From Chelativorans alearensis (lineage in GTDB: Bacteria > Pseudomonadota > Alphaproteobacteria > Rhizobiales > Rhizobiaceae): DNA of 64,000 nt. Of the stretch, positions 16,529 through 27,389 are shown one piece after another (the stretch's first letter is position 1; every line of letters starts with the position of its first letter). The DNA is taken from assembly GCF_010993735.1 (NCBI RefSeq), contig NZ_WQNI01000003.1, positions 1 through 64,000 on the forward strand. Reading direction: 5' to 3'. A program made the translations under genes and the position numbers. The notes under the pieces are model-generated. The model ran no database searches. It worked only from the letters and a program-made list of their open reading frames with translations, and was not told the origin of the DNA.

Positions 16529-16738
16529 TCGGATGGATCCGTCGCTGTTGAGGAAAGGAAGCGGCCACTTACAGGATTTGCGCCAACGTGGATATGGCCA
16601 CTTTTGTTGACGCAGTGTTTCCACCCGCGCTCCCCCGGGAGGTCTCCGGCGCTGGCCGGAAGGGAATCAGGGCAGAGCGTATTTTTCGACTGGAAGTATC
16701 GCCTGTGTCAATCGGCGGGCCTCGCAGCCTGGTAAGGC
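16529..16738. other. Intergenic gap between DUF2182 and doxX genes
   Basis: About 210 bases upstream of doxX. I see no clear promoter, RNA gene or repeat. Confidence 0.4.
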
Positions 16739-17587
16739 TCACGCCGTCAGTAGAGGCATGGCGAGGAGCGCGATGCCGCAGGCGGCAAGGACGATGCCGG
16801 TGATCCGGGACAGGATGAGGCCGCCGGGCAGGAGTTTCTGAACGAGCACGACCGCCGCCAGCACTGCTACCCAAATCAGGTTCATGACGCCGCCGACGAA
16901 GAGCAGGAGCATCAGTATCCAGCAGCAGCCGACGCAATAGGCGCCATGCTCCACCCCCATGCGCAGCGCGCCCAGCCGGCCCGGCCGCATGTGGCGCGGG
17001 ATCCATTCGAGCGGCGAGCGGCAATGGGCGAGACAGCGGTCCTTCAGCGGTGTCAGTTCGTAGAGCCCGGCGGCGAGGAAGATCGCGCCGGCAAGCATGG
17101 TGCTCGTCGCCGCCAGGTGCATGGATACGAGGCCGGCATGGGCGAGCGTCGTCTGCATCGCCGCCGCGGCGAGGGAAAAGGCGCTCCAGATCGCCAGATA
17201 TCCGGCAACGAAGGCCGCGGTCCGCCCGCCGATCCCGCCCTTCGCGACCCGCTTGCGCTCCAGCGCGGCGAAGAGGAGGATGGTGGGTGCCGCGCTCGGC
17301 AGCATCATGCCGACCATCATCACCGCCCACATCAGCGTGACGAGGGTGAAGTTGACGGCGGTGTCCGCCAGCGCGGCGGCCGCCGGCCCCACCGCCGCGG
17401 CCAGGCGCCTCGACAGGGCATCCTCGACGTCCATGCCCATCATGCGCCCCGCCAGGCCGTCCATCGTTTCCATCTGCAACGCCAGATGGAGGAGAAACAG
17501 CCACGATAAGAGGCAGAGCCCGGCAAGGCTCGCGGCGACGAGAAGACGGTCGCGCGTCAACACGGCTTCGAGCGTCGAGGCGGCCAC
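16739..17587 (-). CDS. DUF2182 membrane protein, possible metal binder
   Basis: A 282-residue integral membrane protein with about seven helices. It has the family signature TLMWAVMMVGMMLPSAAP and a Cys/His-rich loop (DRCLAHCRSP, then EHGAYCVGCCW), consistent with the description of DUF2182 as a predicted metal-binding membrane protein. It follows two DUF1326 genes with a 9-base gap, so they probably work together. Confidence 0.88.
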   Translation of the reverse strand: MAASTLEAVLTRDRLLVAASLAGLCLLSWLFLLHLALQMETMDGLAGRMMGMDVEDALSRRLAAAVGPAAAALADTAVNFTLVTLMWAVMMVGMMLPSAAPTILLFAALERKRVAKGGIGGRTAAFVAGYLAIWSAFSLAAAAMQTTLAHAGLVSMHLAATSTMLAGAIFLAAGLYELTPLKDRCLAHCRSPLEWIPRHMRPGRLGALRMGVEHGAYCVGCCWILMLLLFVGGVMNLIWVAVLAAVVLVQKLLPGGLILSRITGIVLAACGIALLAMPLLTA

Positions 17588-17596
17588 GATCTCACC

Positions 17597-18232
17597 TCAC
17601 TGGATAATGCCGTAGGGGCCCAGATGCAGCATGCAGAAATGGGCGTGGCGGCCGGTCCAGTCGTGTTCGACCGTACTGGTCGTCTTCACGTTGCTGCTCG
17701 CATATTCCGCTTCCTTGTATTCGAAGCCGTGCGGAAGCACGACCTTGGCGCGGTGCTCGGCGCCGGTGACGGGATTGCGGATCGGCTCGGCGCTGGCCTC
17801 GAGGATACCGGGAATCGAAACGCGCCCGGTCCTGCTCTCCTCATCGGCCTCGAACTCGATCGGCAGGAAAAGCGGCTCATGGACGGTCTCCGTCGTCGCC
17901 TTGACGACGTTGAAGATCGTCGCGAACTCCTCTGTCTCCTCGCCGCCGAGGATCTTCAAGAGCGCCTCGCGCTGCTCGGGGCTGGCGCGCTCGTCGACGA
18001 TCGGCAGAACCTCGCCATGCCCTTCGTGGATGGCACCGGGCCAGGCGAGGATTGCCACCGCCTTAAGCCCGTCGAGCCGCACGTCGCCGAAGTGCCCCTC
18101 GTCGACGCGCAAGCCCGCCACCGCGCGGCAATTGCCCCGCGTGGGCGGCGCGTTGAACTGGCAGGGGCACCCCCAGTCGCAGTTGCACATTCCGATTTCC
18201 GGTCCCCGGATCATCCAGTCGACATAAGCCAT
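17597..18232 (-). CDS. DUF1326 protein (copy 1)
   Basis: A 211-residue soluble protein of the DUF1326 family. The N-terminal cysteine cluster CNCDWGCPCQF is the family hallmark and may bind metal. Function is unknown. It is paralogous to the protein at 18317-18955, sharing the order: cysteine cluster, HFGDVRLDGL, WPGAIHEG, DERASPEQREAL, VHEPLFLPIEF. It lies in a methyltransferase-DUF1326-DUF1326-DUF2182 cluster. Confidence 0.9.
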   Translation of the reverse strand: MAYVDWMIRGPEIGMCNCDWGCPCQFNAPPTRGNCRAVAGLRVDEGHFGDVRLDGLKAVAILAWPGAIHEGHGEVLPIVDERASPEQREALLKILGGEETEEFATIFNVVKATTETVHEPLFLPIEFEADEESRTGRVSIPGILEASAEPIRNPVTGAEHRAKVVLPHGFEYKEAEYASSNVKTTSTVEHDWTGRHAHFCMLHLGPYGIIQ

Positions 18233-18316
18233 GGCTACCTCCTCATAGATCGAAAGACCTCGGCTTCCGGCTGCCTCCCGAGGCTGAGGCGCGTGCCGGC
18301 GAAGACACGCAGCCGT

Positions 18317-18955
18317 TCACTTCCGGCTCCGGACTACCCCCTTGCCCGTATGATGAAGCATGTTGAACTGGCCGTAGCTGTCCTTCAGGTCGAGTGCGAT
18401 CGGTCCGGTCGCCTTGGTCGAGGCGCTGCCGATCTCGGCGATCTCGAACTCGATGCCGGCGGGGATGTCGATCCGCACCCGGTGCTCCTCGCCGGTTGCC
18501 GGGCTGATGATGGGCCGTCCGCTCGTTTCCAGGATACCGGGGATCGTGGCCCGCGCCGAGCGCTTTTCGTAGTCCACCGCAAAGTCGATCGGCTTGAAGA
18601 TGGGCTCGTGGACAGTGCTGGACATGGCATGGAAGACCCACCAGTGGGTCGTGGCCTCTTCGGTTTCACCGCCGTGGAGCACGGCTAGCAACGCTTTACG
18701 CTGCCTGTCATCCGCGCGTTCATCGATGATGGCCTGCATCGCGCCATCGCCCTCGAAGATGGCCCCCGGCCAGGCGAAGAGCAGCGCCCAGTGAAGGCCG
18801 TCGAGGACGACATCGCCGAAATGGCCCCGCTCGATCCGGCCCACTTCCACGCCCTTGCAATCGCCGTGGGTGGGGCGCAGCTCGAACTGGCAGGGGCAGC
18901 AATAGTCGCAGTTGCAGTTGCCGAAAGTGCTGGCTTCGATACTCCAGTCTATCAT
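18317..18955 (-). CDS. DUF1326 protein (copy 2)
   Basis: A 212-residue DUF1326 protein beginning MIDWSIEASTFGNCNCDYCC. The start at 18955 is chosen for the GGGGAGAA site upstream. Its cluster CNCDYCCPCQF has one more Cys than copy 1. The two copies sit head-to-tail 84 bases apart, so this is an old tandem duplication. Confidence 0.9.
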   Translation of the reverse strand: MIDWSIEASTFGNCNCDYCCPCQFELRPTHGDCKGVEVGRIERGHFGDVVLDGLHWALLFAWPGAIFEGDGAMQAIIDERADDRQRKALLAVLHGGETEEATTHWWVFHAMSSTVHEPIFKPIDFAVDYEKRSARATIPGILETSGRPIISPATGEEHRVRIDIPAGIEFEIAEIGSASTKATGPIALDLKDSYGQFNMLHHTGKGVVRSRK

Positions 18956-19021
18956 GACGTTCTCCCCAACCTCGGCATCGAGAGCCGCGGCATATACCGC
19001 CTCCATGCGGCATTCCCGGGA

Positions 19022-19906
19022 TCAGCTTGGATTCCTTGCCGTCACCATCCAGGAACTCGATTGCATCATGATGCCGTTCGGCTTCTTGAACGGGGCCAAA
19101 GCGGCTTTCAGCGCGGCGGTGATCTCGTCGCGGTGCCGTTCGGTCTCTTCGCCGGCCTCGCGGCAGATCTCACCGGCCGGCCCAAGTTCCATCTGCAAGG
19201 CGATCGCCTCGTCGGCATCCCGGCCGACCAGAACCTCGGCATCGATACGCTCGAAGGCGATGTCGGTGTAGCCGGCGATCTCGAGCTGCTTGGTGACCAC
19301 ACCGGTATCGGCCATGGAAAACGGGCCGGGGCCGCAGGTGCGCGCATCCTCCCCAGGCGGCGGCAGATAGCGCAGCACCACCTCCTTGGGGATCGCGAGC
19401 CAGGGGTTTTCGGCAAGATCGCGCCACACGATCATGGTCATGATGCCGCCGGGCCTGAGGCTCTTGCGCATGTTGCGCAGGCCGGCGACCGGGTTCTCGA
19501 AGAACTGGGTGCCGAAGCGCGAGAAGCAGAAATCGTGCACCGGCTCGAAAGGATAGGTCTGCACATCCGCTTCGATGAGCGTGACATTGTCGATGCCTTC
19601 CGCCTCAGCATCCTTGCGGCCGTATTCGAGGAAGGCGTCGCAGCAGTCCACCCCGAACACGTGGCCGGTAGGGCCGACGCGCTTGGCGAGCAGGATCGCC
19701 GTGTCGCCGAAGCCGCAGCCGGCATCGACCACCCGGTCGCCCTCCCGGACCTCGAGCCTGGGGAACACCTGGGCGCTGTGCAGCGTCAGGCCGTCGACGA
19801 TGATGTGCTTCCAGCGGAGGAATTTCGGAACGAGGATGTCGTTCCAGAAGTCGATGTACTCGGTTTTGACGAGCTCCGGCTGGACTTTGCTTTCAGCAGT
19901 GCTCAT
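19022..19906 (-). CDS. SAM-dependent methyltransferase
   Basis: A 294-residue class I methyltransferase starting MSTAESKVQPELVKTEYIDF, with GGAGAT 7 bases upstream. The SAM motif is VVDAGCGFGDTAILLA, followed by the acidic loop GVDCCDAFLEY and the later motif LRPGGIMTMIVW. The substrate is unknown; the layout resembles UbiE/COQ5-like or small-molecule enzymes. It heads the DUF1326-DUF2182 cluster, 66 bases before copy 2. Confidence 0.85.
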   Translation of the reverse strand: MSTAESKVQPELVKTEYIDFWNDILVPKFLRWKHIIVDGLTLHSAQVFPRLEVREGDRVVDAGCGFGDTAILLAKRVGPTGHVFGVDCCDAFLEYGRKDAEAEGIDNVTLIEADVQTYPFEPVHDFCFSRFGTQFFENPVAGLRNMRKSLRPGGIMTMIVWRDLAENPWLAIPKEVVLRYLPPPGEDARTCGPGPFSMADTGVVTKQLEIAGYTDIAFERIDAEVLVGRDADEAIALQMELGPAGEICREAGEETERHRDEITAALKAALAPFKKPNGIMMQSSSWMVTARNPS

Positions 19907-20099
19907 GTCGCATCTCCACAAGTGAAACGGACGGCTGCGGAGCGCATGTCCACCGGGCACGATAGGCGCGGCAGATTCCAGGCAGAACACCCCAAAAGGT
20001 CGGCCCGCCTCCTTCTTCCGATGGATGGGTCCTCATTTTCGTTGACCCGGCGCCTTGCCAGTGCGCGCTGGCTTCCCGCCATCCGCGGCTCCGCCAGTA

Positions 20100-20188
20100 T
20101 AGACCGGTTCATCGTTTCATGGAATCGATGGACCGGTCTAACCCTTGGCTTTGTCGCAATTCCGGACGGAAACCATTTTTCTGGCTAC
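20100..20188. repeat. Interspersed palindromic repeat, copy R1
   Basis: The left hairpin TAGACCGGTTCATCG / CGATGGACCGGTCTA is followed by the shared segment GTCGCAATTCCGGACGGAA. The right end is degenerate in this copy: the closing GGAATTGC half seen in the others is lost. It lies just beyond the fumC stop. Confidence 0.75.
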
Positions 20189-20201
20189 CCGCGCCCGCGG
20201 C

Positions 20202-21593
20202 TCATGCCGGGGAGATCATCTTCTCCGGCCGCACGAGCCTGTCGTAGTCTTCCTCCGAGACGAGGCCGCTCTTCAGCGCCTCCTCGCGCAGGGTCGTGCC
20301 TTGTCGGTGCGCGGTCTTGGCGATCTTGGCCGCGTTGTCGTAGCCGATCGCCGGCGCCAGCGCTGTGACCAGCATCAGCGAGCGCTCAAGCCCGGCCTTG
20401 ATGTTGTCCTCGCGCGGCTCGATGCCGACAACGCAGTTGTCGGTGAAGGAGACCGCCGCATCGGCCATCAGCCGCACCGACTGCAAGAAGTTGTAGGCCA
20501 TCACGGGGTTGTAGACGTTGAGCTCGAAATGGCCCTGGCTGCCGGCGAAGGTGAGCGCGGCGTGGTTGCCGAAGACCTGCACGCAGACCTGGGTCAGCGC
20601 CTCGCACTGGGTCGGGTTGACCTTGCCCGGCATGATGGAGGAGCCCGGCTCGTTTTCCGGCAGCGCCAGCTCGCCCAGCCCCGAGCGCGGGCCGGAGCCG
20701 AGGAAACGGATGTCGTTGGCGATCTTGAAGAGCGAGGCGGCCACAGTGTTGATCGCGCCGTGGGAGAAGACCATCGCGTCGTGCGCGGCCAGCGCCTCGA
20801 ACTTGTTGGGCGCGGTGGTGAAGGAAAGGCCGGTGATGGCGGCGATGCGCGCTGCCACCTTTTCGGCGAAACCGACCGGTGCGTTGAGGCCGGTGCCCAC
20901 CGCCGTGCCGCCCTGGGCAAGCTGCATCAAGCCGGGCAGGGTGCTTTCGATGCGGGCGATGCCGTTTTCCACCTGCGCCGCATAGCCGGAGAATTCCTGG
21001 CCGAGGGTCAGCGGTGTGGCATCCTGCGTGTGCGTGCGGCCGATCTTGATGATGTGATCCCAGGCCTTCGCCTTGGCGTCGAGCGCGCCATGCAGCTTTT
21101 TCAGCGCCGGAAGGAGGCGGTGCGAGATCTCCTCCGCGCAGGCGATATGCATGGCGGTCGGGTAGGTGTCGTTGGACGACTGGCTCATATTGACGTGGTC
21201 GTTGGGATGGACCGGCTTCTTCGAGCCTTTCTCTCCCCCCAGCATCTCGATCGCCCGGTTGGAGATCACCTCGTTGGCGTTCATGTTCGACTGGGTGCCG
21301 GAGCCCGTCTGCCAGACGACGAGCGGGAAGTGCTCGTCGAGCTTGCCGTCGATCACCTCTTGCGCGGCCTCGGTGATGGCCTTGCCGAGCGCGGGGTCGA
21401 GCCGGCCGAGCTCCATGTTGGCTTCCGCCGCCGCACGCTTGACGATGCCGAGCGCGCGCACGATGGGCAGGGGCTGCTTCTCCCAGCCGATCCTGAAGTT
21501 GCCGCGCGAGCGCTCCGCCTGCGCGCCCCAATAGCGATCCTCGGGCACCTCGATCGGGCCGAACGTATCGGTTTCAGTGCGGGTCGTTGTCAT
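20202..21593 (-). CDS. fumC: Class II fumarate hydratase
   Basis: A 463-residue enzyme of the TCA cycle that interconverts fumarate and malate. The start at 21593 has GGAGG 7 bases upstream. Motifs are [13 protein letters not shown], the [18 protein letters not shown] region, and the fumarase/aspartase signature [15 protein letters not shown] near residue 320. Length and motifs match class II, iron-free, heat-stable fumarase. Confidence 0.96.
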   Translation of the reverse strand: MTTTRTETDTFGPIEVPEDRYWGAQAERSRGNFRIGWEKQPLPIVRALGIVKRAAAEANMELGRLDPALGKAITEAAQEVIDGKLDEHFPLVVWQTGSGTQSNMNANEVISNRAIEMLGGEKGSKKPVHPNDHVNMSQSSNDTYPTAMHIACAEEISHRLLPALKKLHGALDAKAKAWDHIIKIGRTHTQDATPLTLGQEFSGYAAQVENGIARIESTLPGLMQLAQGGTAVGTGLNAPVGFAEKVAARIAAITGLSFTTAPNKFEALAAHDAMVFSHGAINTVAASLFKIANDIRFLGSGPRSGLGELALPENEPGSSIMPGKVNPTQCEALTQVCVQVFGNHAALTFAGSQGHFELNVYNPVMAYNFLQSVRLMADAAVSFTDNCVVGIEPREDNIKAGLERSLMLVTALAPAIGYDNAAKIAKTAHRQGTTLREEALKSGLVSEEDYDRLVRPEKMISPA

Positions 21594-21791
21594 GCGGTAC
21601 CTCCATTTTCGGCGCGTCGAGGACGGGAGCTTAATGACGCGAGTGCGGCCGATTTGCAATGGCATGCCCTTAAGGGAAAAGCGAAGGGCCAACCCTGTTC
21701 GTGGCAGGTGGGCGCGCGCCATCCTCGCCACGCCCGGTTTTCACCGTCTGGCCATTTCAAAGAACCCACCCTTCGGTGAGGGTGGTGGGAA

Positions 21792-21849
21792 GACGGGCGG
21801 CCAAAGTGTCGCCAGTCAAATTATTTTCGCGACCCTCGGGCCGCCCGTC
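21792..21849. repeat. Nested hairpin in fumC upstream region
   Basis: The outer arms GACGGGCGGCC and GGCCGCCCGTC (11 of 11 paired) enclose a symmetrical 5/5 internal loop and an inner stem GTCGC/GCGAC around a 16-base AT-rich loop. It looks like a folded RNA or a cruciform; function unknown. Confidence 0.55.
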
Positions 21850-22241
21850 CGGCGTTCTTAAGTCTCCGCCCGTTCCGCTTCCACGAAGCCGGATCCGGAA
21901 GGCTTTGAGCCTCCCACGACAGGGCGCTCCGCGCCCCCGTCTTTCCGGCTCCCTTTTAAAGTGCACCGTCCGGCACGCGCCGCCCGTAGTGGCGGCAGGG
22001 GAACCCTTGGGCGGAGCCTCCCCGGGCCGGCCGCCACGTTAGCGGCCCGCCGGAGGCGCCGGCCCCTCCCCGCGAGACCGCCGTCGCGATCCACGTTCCC
22101 GCGGGAGGGACGGGGAGCATGATAGGAGCAGCTTGGGCAGCGGGGATAAAATGCGCGGTTGGGCGGGGCAAAAAATGATAAGCGATTGTTTTGGAACGAA
22201 TGTTTTTTTGAGGGGCGGGAATTTATCCCCGTGGATGCCGG

Positions 22242-22311
22242 CCCCCTCTTGCATGTTCAGTTTGGCTCGAATCGGTAAGGATCAGAGCCAAACTGAACAT
22301 ACAAGAGGGGG
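22242..22311. repeat. Long near-perfect inverted repeat
   Basis: Two 27-base arms (22242-22268 and 22285-22311) pair at 26 of 27 positions around a 16-base spacer. The arms begin CCCCCTCTTG and end GTTTGGCTC. No T-run follows. It is too long and exact for an ordinary terminator and has no relative elsewhere in the window. Confidence 0.8.
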
Positions 22312-22371
22312 CAATGCGCCGGCTTGTCCGGCGGCCGTGCTCGCGGGTAGTAGGGCCTTGTGCGCAAACGA

Positions 22372-22398
22372 GAAAGGGCGCCGCGAGGGCGCCCTTTC
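22372..22398 (-). terminator. groESL terminator
   Basis: A perfect 11-base stem, GAAAGGGCGCC / GGCGCCCTTTC, with a 5-base loop, 27 bases beyond the groEL stop. On the minus strand it is followed by TCTCGTTTGC, a weak T-rich tail. Confidence 0.75.
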
Positions 22399-22424
22399 CG
22401 TAGGTGGTGATCGGTGGAGCTTTC

Positions 22425-24071
<1,647 letters not shown>

Positions 24072-24127
24072 CTAGCTCCTGGGCGTGCGAAGCAGCCCTG
24101 TTACCATTTCGTTTCGAATAGCGGTGG

Positions 24128-24424
24128 TTAGGCAATCACACCCATGATGTCGGACTCCTTCATGATCAGGAGATCCTCGCCATTGAGCTTGACTTCCGTG
24201 CCGGACCACTTGCCGAAGAGGACGCGGTCGCCTTCCTTGACGTCCAGCGGCACGAGCTTGCCGCTCTCGTCACGCGCGCCGGAGCCGACGGCGAGAATCT
24301 CGCCTTCCTGCGGCTTCTCCTTGGCAGTGTCGGGAATGATGATCCCCCCCGCCGTCTTCTCCTCGGATTCGACCCGGCGAACGACCACACGGTCATGAAG
24401 CGGGCGAAAATTCGTCTTGGCCAT
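24128..24424 (-). CDS. groES: Co-chaperonin GroES
   Basis: A 98-residue GroES with the usual [21 protein letters not shown]-terminus and mobile loop [18 protein letters not shown]. It is the first gene of groESL, downstream of a perfect CIRCE operator. Confidence 0.98.
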   Translation of the reverse strand: MAKTNFRPLHDRVVVRRVESEEKTAGGIIIPDTAKEKPQEGEILAVGSGARDESGKLVPLDVKEGDRVLFGKWSGTEVKLNGEDLLIMKESDIMGVIA

Positions 24425-24488
24425 GTTCTGAACCCTTGATTGCGACGATGAAATAGGTTTCTTCTCCCCCCGGTCGGGCGGAGCGTCG

Positions 24489-24515
24489 TTAGCACTCCCC
24501 GATAGAGAGTGCTAA
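24489..24515. promoter_or_regulatory. CIRCE operator (HrcA site) of groESL
   Basis: TTAGCACTC, 9 bases, then GAGTGCTAA: a perfect CIRCE inverted repeat, 65 bases upstream of the groES start. It predicts heat-shock control by HrcA, which is not in this window. Confidence 0.95.
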
Positions 24516-24569
24516 CAGGGGCCCAAATAATTTGGATGCCCTTAAGAGTCAAGCGAGGGGGCCGGCGGA

Positions 24570-25496
24570 ATGGCACAGATCAGCGGCGCCGCGGCCGACC
24601 GGCCTCTTCTCGGCATTGCCCTTATGATCGGCTTCTGCGTGTTCGCGCCCATGAATGACGCTGCCGCCAAGGTGGTTGGCGCGACGATCCCGCTCATCGA
24701 ACTTCTCCTCGTGCGCTTCGCCGTGCAGGCTCTGCTCGTCCTGCCGCTTGTCGCCTGGAGCGGGCGCAGCATCGCGCTGACCCCGCGTCTCCTGAGGCTC
24801 ACGGCTGTCCGCACGGTCCTTCAGATTCTGGGCCTCGGCGCATTTTTCACGGCGCTGCGCTTCCTGCCGCTCGCCGATGCGGTGGCGATCGCCTATGTCA
24901 TGCCTTTCATTCTGCTCATGCTCGGCCGCATGGTGCTGAAGGAGGAGGTCGGCCCGCGGCGCCTTTTCGCCTGTGCGGTGGGCTTCGCCGGCACGCTGCT
25001 CGTCATTCAGCCGAGCTTCGCCGTGGTCGGGCTGCCGGCGTTCCTGCCGCTTGCCGTCGCCGTGATCTTCGCCCTTTATATCCTTGTCACGAGGCAGGTG
25101 GCGCGGGAGGCCGATCCCATCGCGCTCCAGGGTGCCAGCGGCCTGATGGGCACGATCGGGCTGGCGGCCGTCTTTGCGATGACGGTCGGTGCCGACCTGC
25201 CGGGCCTGGGCTTTGTGATGCCGAATGGCGGCGAGATGGCGCTGCTTGGGGCCGTCGGCATCCTGGGCACGCTCTCGCATCTCCTGATGACGTGGTCGCT
25301 GCGCTTCGCGCCGTCGGCAACGCTGGCGCCGATCCAGTATCTGGAGATACCCTTCGCCACGCTGATCGGCTGGCTCGTCTTCCGCGACCTGCCCAATGGG
25401 CTGGCCGCGATCGGCATCGCCGTCGTCATGGCCGCGGGCCTCTACATCGTCTACCGCGAGCGGCTCGTGGCGGAGCCGGTTTCCCAGGAGGGTTGA
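24570..25496 (+). CDS. DMT/EamA-type transporter
   Basis: A 308-residue protein with ten hydrophobic helices in two EamA halves. The motif RTVLQILGLGAFFTALRFLP in the first half and APIQYLEIPFATLIGW in the second are typical of S-adenosylmethionine/riboflavin-like DMT exporters. The substrate is unknown. It is divergent from groES across the CIRCE region. Confidence 0.88.
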   Translation: MAQISGAAADRPLLGIALMIGFCVFAPMNDAAAKVVGATIPLIELLLVRFAVQALLVLPLVAWSGRSIALTPRLLRLTAVRTVLQILGLGAFFTALRFLPLADAVAIAYVMPFILLMLGRMVLKEEVGPRRLFACAVGFAGTLLVIQPSFAVVGLPAFLPLAVAVIFALYILVTRQVAREADPIALQGASGLMGTIGLAAVFAMTVGADLPGLGFVMPNGGEMALLGAVGILGTLSHLLMTWSLRFAPSATLAPIQYLEIPFATLIGWLVFRDLPNGLAAIGIAVVMAAGLYIVYRERLVAEPVSQEG

Positions 25497-25538
25497 ACGG
25501 CTCAGTGCCGACCGACCGGGGCTCCAGCCACCCCAGGC

Positions 25539-26177
25539 CTAAGCCGGCCGCCGGAAGCGCTGCCGCTCCGCCTCCACCTCCGTCCGCATTGCGCAGCCTT
25601 CGATATGGTCGTTGACGAGGCCCATGGCCTGCATGAAGGCGTAGACGGTGGTGGGGCCGACGAAGGTCCAGCCGCGCTTCTTCAGGTCTTTGGAGACGCG
25701 TGTCGAGACCTCGGTCTTGCCGAGCGTGCGGAGCGTTGCGTAGTCGAGCTTTTCCGGCCGCTCTTCCAGCCCCGGCTCATGGCGCCAGAAATAGCGCGCG
25801 AGCGAGCCTTCCTGCTCGCACAGTTCGATGGCGCGGCGCGCATTGTTGATGGTGGAGCGGATCTTGCCGCCGTGGCGAACGATGCCGGCATTACCTAGAA
25901 GCCGCTCCACATCCTCTTCGGTAAAGCGCGCCACCTGTTCGAAGTCGAAGCCGGCGAAGGCTTCGCGGAAGTTCTCCCGCTTGCGCAGGATCGTCAGCCA
26001 CGACAGGCCGGACTGGAACCCCTCAAGGCACAGCTTCTCGAAGAGCCGCTTGTCGTCCACCACGGGCCGGCCCCACTCGTTGTCGTGATAGGCCAGATAG
26101 TCCGGCAGGTTGGCATGCCAGAAGCAGCGCGTCTTGCCGTCCGCCCCTTCGATCAGGCCTGTTTTTTCTTCGCTCAT
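25539..26177 (-). CDS. tag: DNA-3-methyladenine glycosylase I
   Basis: A 212-residue base-excision repair enzyme removing 3-methyladenine. It has the family N-terminus RCFWHANLPDYLAYHDNEWG with the zinc-binding Cys and His, and C-terminal FVGPTTVYAFMQAMGLVNDH with the remaining His/Cys ligands (HIEGC). A start 15 bases upstream (26192) is possible; neither has a strong ribosome site. Confidence 0.94.
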   Translation of the reverse strand: MSEEKTGLIEGADGKTRCFWHANLPDYLAYHDNEWGRPVVDDKRLFEKLCLEGFQSGLSWLTILRKRENFREAFAGFDFEQVARFTEEDVERLLGNAGIVRHGGKIRSTINNARRAIELCEQEGSLARYFWRHEPGLEERPEKLDYATLRTLGKTEVSTRVSKDLKKRGWTFVGPTTVYAFMQAMGLVNDHIEGCAMRTEVEAERQRFRRPA

Positions 26178-26443
26178 GCTGTCGGTTCCCATTGGTTAAG
26201 CGTACAACCACCGGTTTAATAAGCCGTTCACCAACCTTCTGAACCCGGCGGTAACCACTCCGAATGGTTTTGCCGAAATATCGCATTTTAGGAAGCCCGA
26301 TTCACCATTTGCTCGCTCGTCTGGTGCAGCATCCTGACAGACGGGGCGTGTGAGCCGCTTTTTGCGGGAGCCGCCCGTTCCCGTCAGAGCCGGTAGCCGC
26401 CAGGTCTGAATGTGCAAATGGCCAGCAACAGAGAGTGTAGTCG

Positions 26444-27232
26444 ATGAAGTTCTTTTCAAGCGCAGCCGGCGCGATCGTCTTGCTGCTTCTTCCCCTCGGC
26501 GCTGAGGCGCAGAACCGCTATGTGGAGCCGCCGCCGGTTCTCGTCAGCCCCGACCTTTCCGCCCCCTGGGTGCTGCAATTGCGCCAGGGACAGCCTGTCC
26601 CGCGGCAGCGGCAGGCCCGGCCGCGCCAGGAACAATGGCGCACGGTGGAACGCCCGGCCGAGCGGCAGCCGGTTGCCCAGTACAGAAACGCGCAGCGCCT
26701 GTCGCCGCGGGCCGAGCCGTCGGTGCGCACGGCGGCCATCGCGCCGAAGCCGCGGCCGCTGTCCGATCTCAGCCTCGATCCGAAGTTCCTGCCGCAGGAC
26801 GTGGCCTATGACGGGCCGCACAAGCCCGGCACCCTCGTCATCGATACCAGTGAGCGTTTTCTTTATCACGTGCTCGAAGGCGGCAAGGCGCGCCGCTACG
26901 GCGTCGGCGTCGGCAAGGAAGGCTTTGCATGGAAGGGTACGCAGAAGGTCTCGCAGAAGCGCGAGTGGCCCGACTGGCGCCCGCCGGCCGAGATGATCGC
27001 GCGCGAGAAGAAGAAGGGCCGCATCCTGCCCGTCCACATGAAAGGCGGCGAGCGGAACCCGCTGGGCGCGCGCGCCCTCTATCTCGGCTCCACGCTCTAC
27101 CGCATCCACGGCACCAACGCGCCATGGACCATCGGCCAGGCCGTATCGTCGGGCTGCATCCGCATGCGCAACGAAGATGTGATCGAACTCTATGAGCATG
27201 TTCCCGTAGGGGCAAAGGTCGTGGTAATCTGA
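26444..27232 (+). CDS. L,D-transpeptidase (YkuD), periplasmic
   Basis: A 262-residue protein with a signal peptide (MKFFSSAAGAIVLLLLPLGA), a Pro/Arg/Gln-rich linker to about residue 105, and a YkuD domain with the catalytic HGTNAPWTIGQAVSSGCIRM. It makes 3-3 peptidoglycan links or couples outer-membrane proteins to the wall. An element resembling GTAACC-N17-CGAA lies 170 bases upstream. A strong terminator follows. Confidence 0.92.
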   Translation: MKFFSSAAGAIVLLLLPLGAEAQNRYVEPPPVLVSPDLSAPWVLQLRQGQPVPRQRQARPRQEQWRTVERPAERQPVAQYRNAQRLSPRAEPSVRTAAIAPKPRPLSDLSLDPKFLPQDVAYDGPHKPGTLVIDTSERFLYHVLEGGKARRYGVGVGKEGFAWKGTQKVSQKREWPDWRPPAEMIAREKKKGRILPVHMKGGERNPLGARALYLGSTLYRIHGTNAPWTIGQAVSSGCIRMRNEDVIELYEHVPVGAKVVVI

Positions 27233-27281
27233 TTCTATCGAACGGGGGACGGGCCGGCCGGACCGTGCCGGAACGTCGGGG

Positions 27282-27320
27282 AAGGCGGCGCCTTGAGGGA
27301 GGCGCCGCCTTTTCCTTTAT
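27282..27320 (+). terminator. Rho-independent terminator after L,D-transpeptidase
   Basis: The stem AAGGCGGCGCC / GGCGCCGCCTT with an 8-base loop, followed by TTCCTTTAT. It lies 50 bases after the stop. Confidence 0.8.
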
Positions 27321-27323
27321 GCC

Positions 27324-27389
27324 TGGACTCTTTGTTTTGTCGCAATTCCGGACGGAAAACCGGTTTCCACTTTTCCTGGAATTGCTCTA
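27324..27389. repeat. Interspersed palindromic repeat, copy R2
   Basis: Only the right half is present: CTTTGTTTTGTCGCAATTCC through CCTGGAATTGCTCTA, with GCAATTCC/GGAATTGC as closing arms. It overlaps the glcF stop by three bases. Confidence 0.8.

Larger units (their letters stand above)
21594..22424. other. Long structured intergenic region between fumC and groEL
   Basis: About 830 bases without a convincing gene. It holds a nested hairpin at 21792-21849, several smaller GC hairpins near 21900-22060, an AT-rich stretch near 22130-22230 that could carry the fumC promoter, the long inverted repeat at 22242-22311, and the groEL terminator at 22372-22398. No RNase P, tmRNA or SRP RNA signature was seen. 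Confidence 0.6.

Noticed and set aside
21594..22424. RNase P RNA, tmRNA or SRP RNA gene in the long gap
   Set aside because: None of their conserved sequence signatures could be found on either strand.
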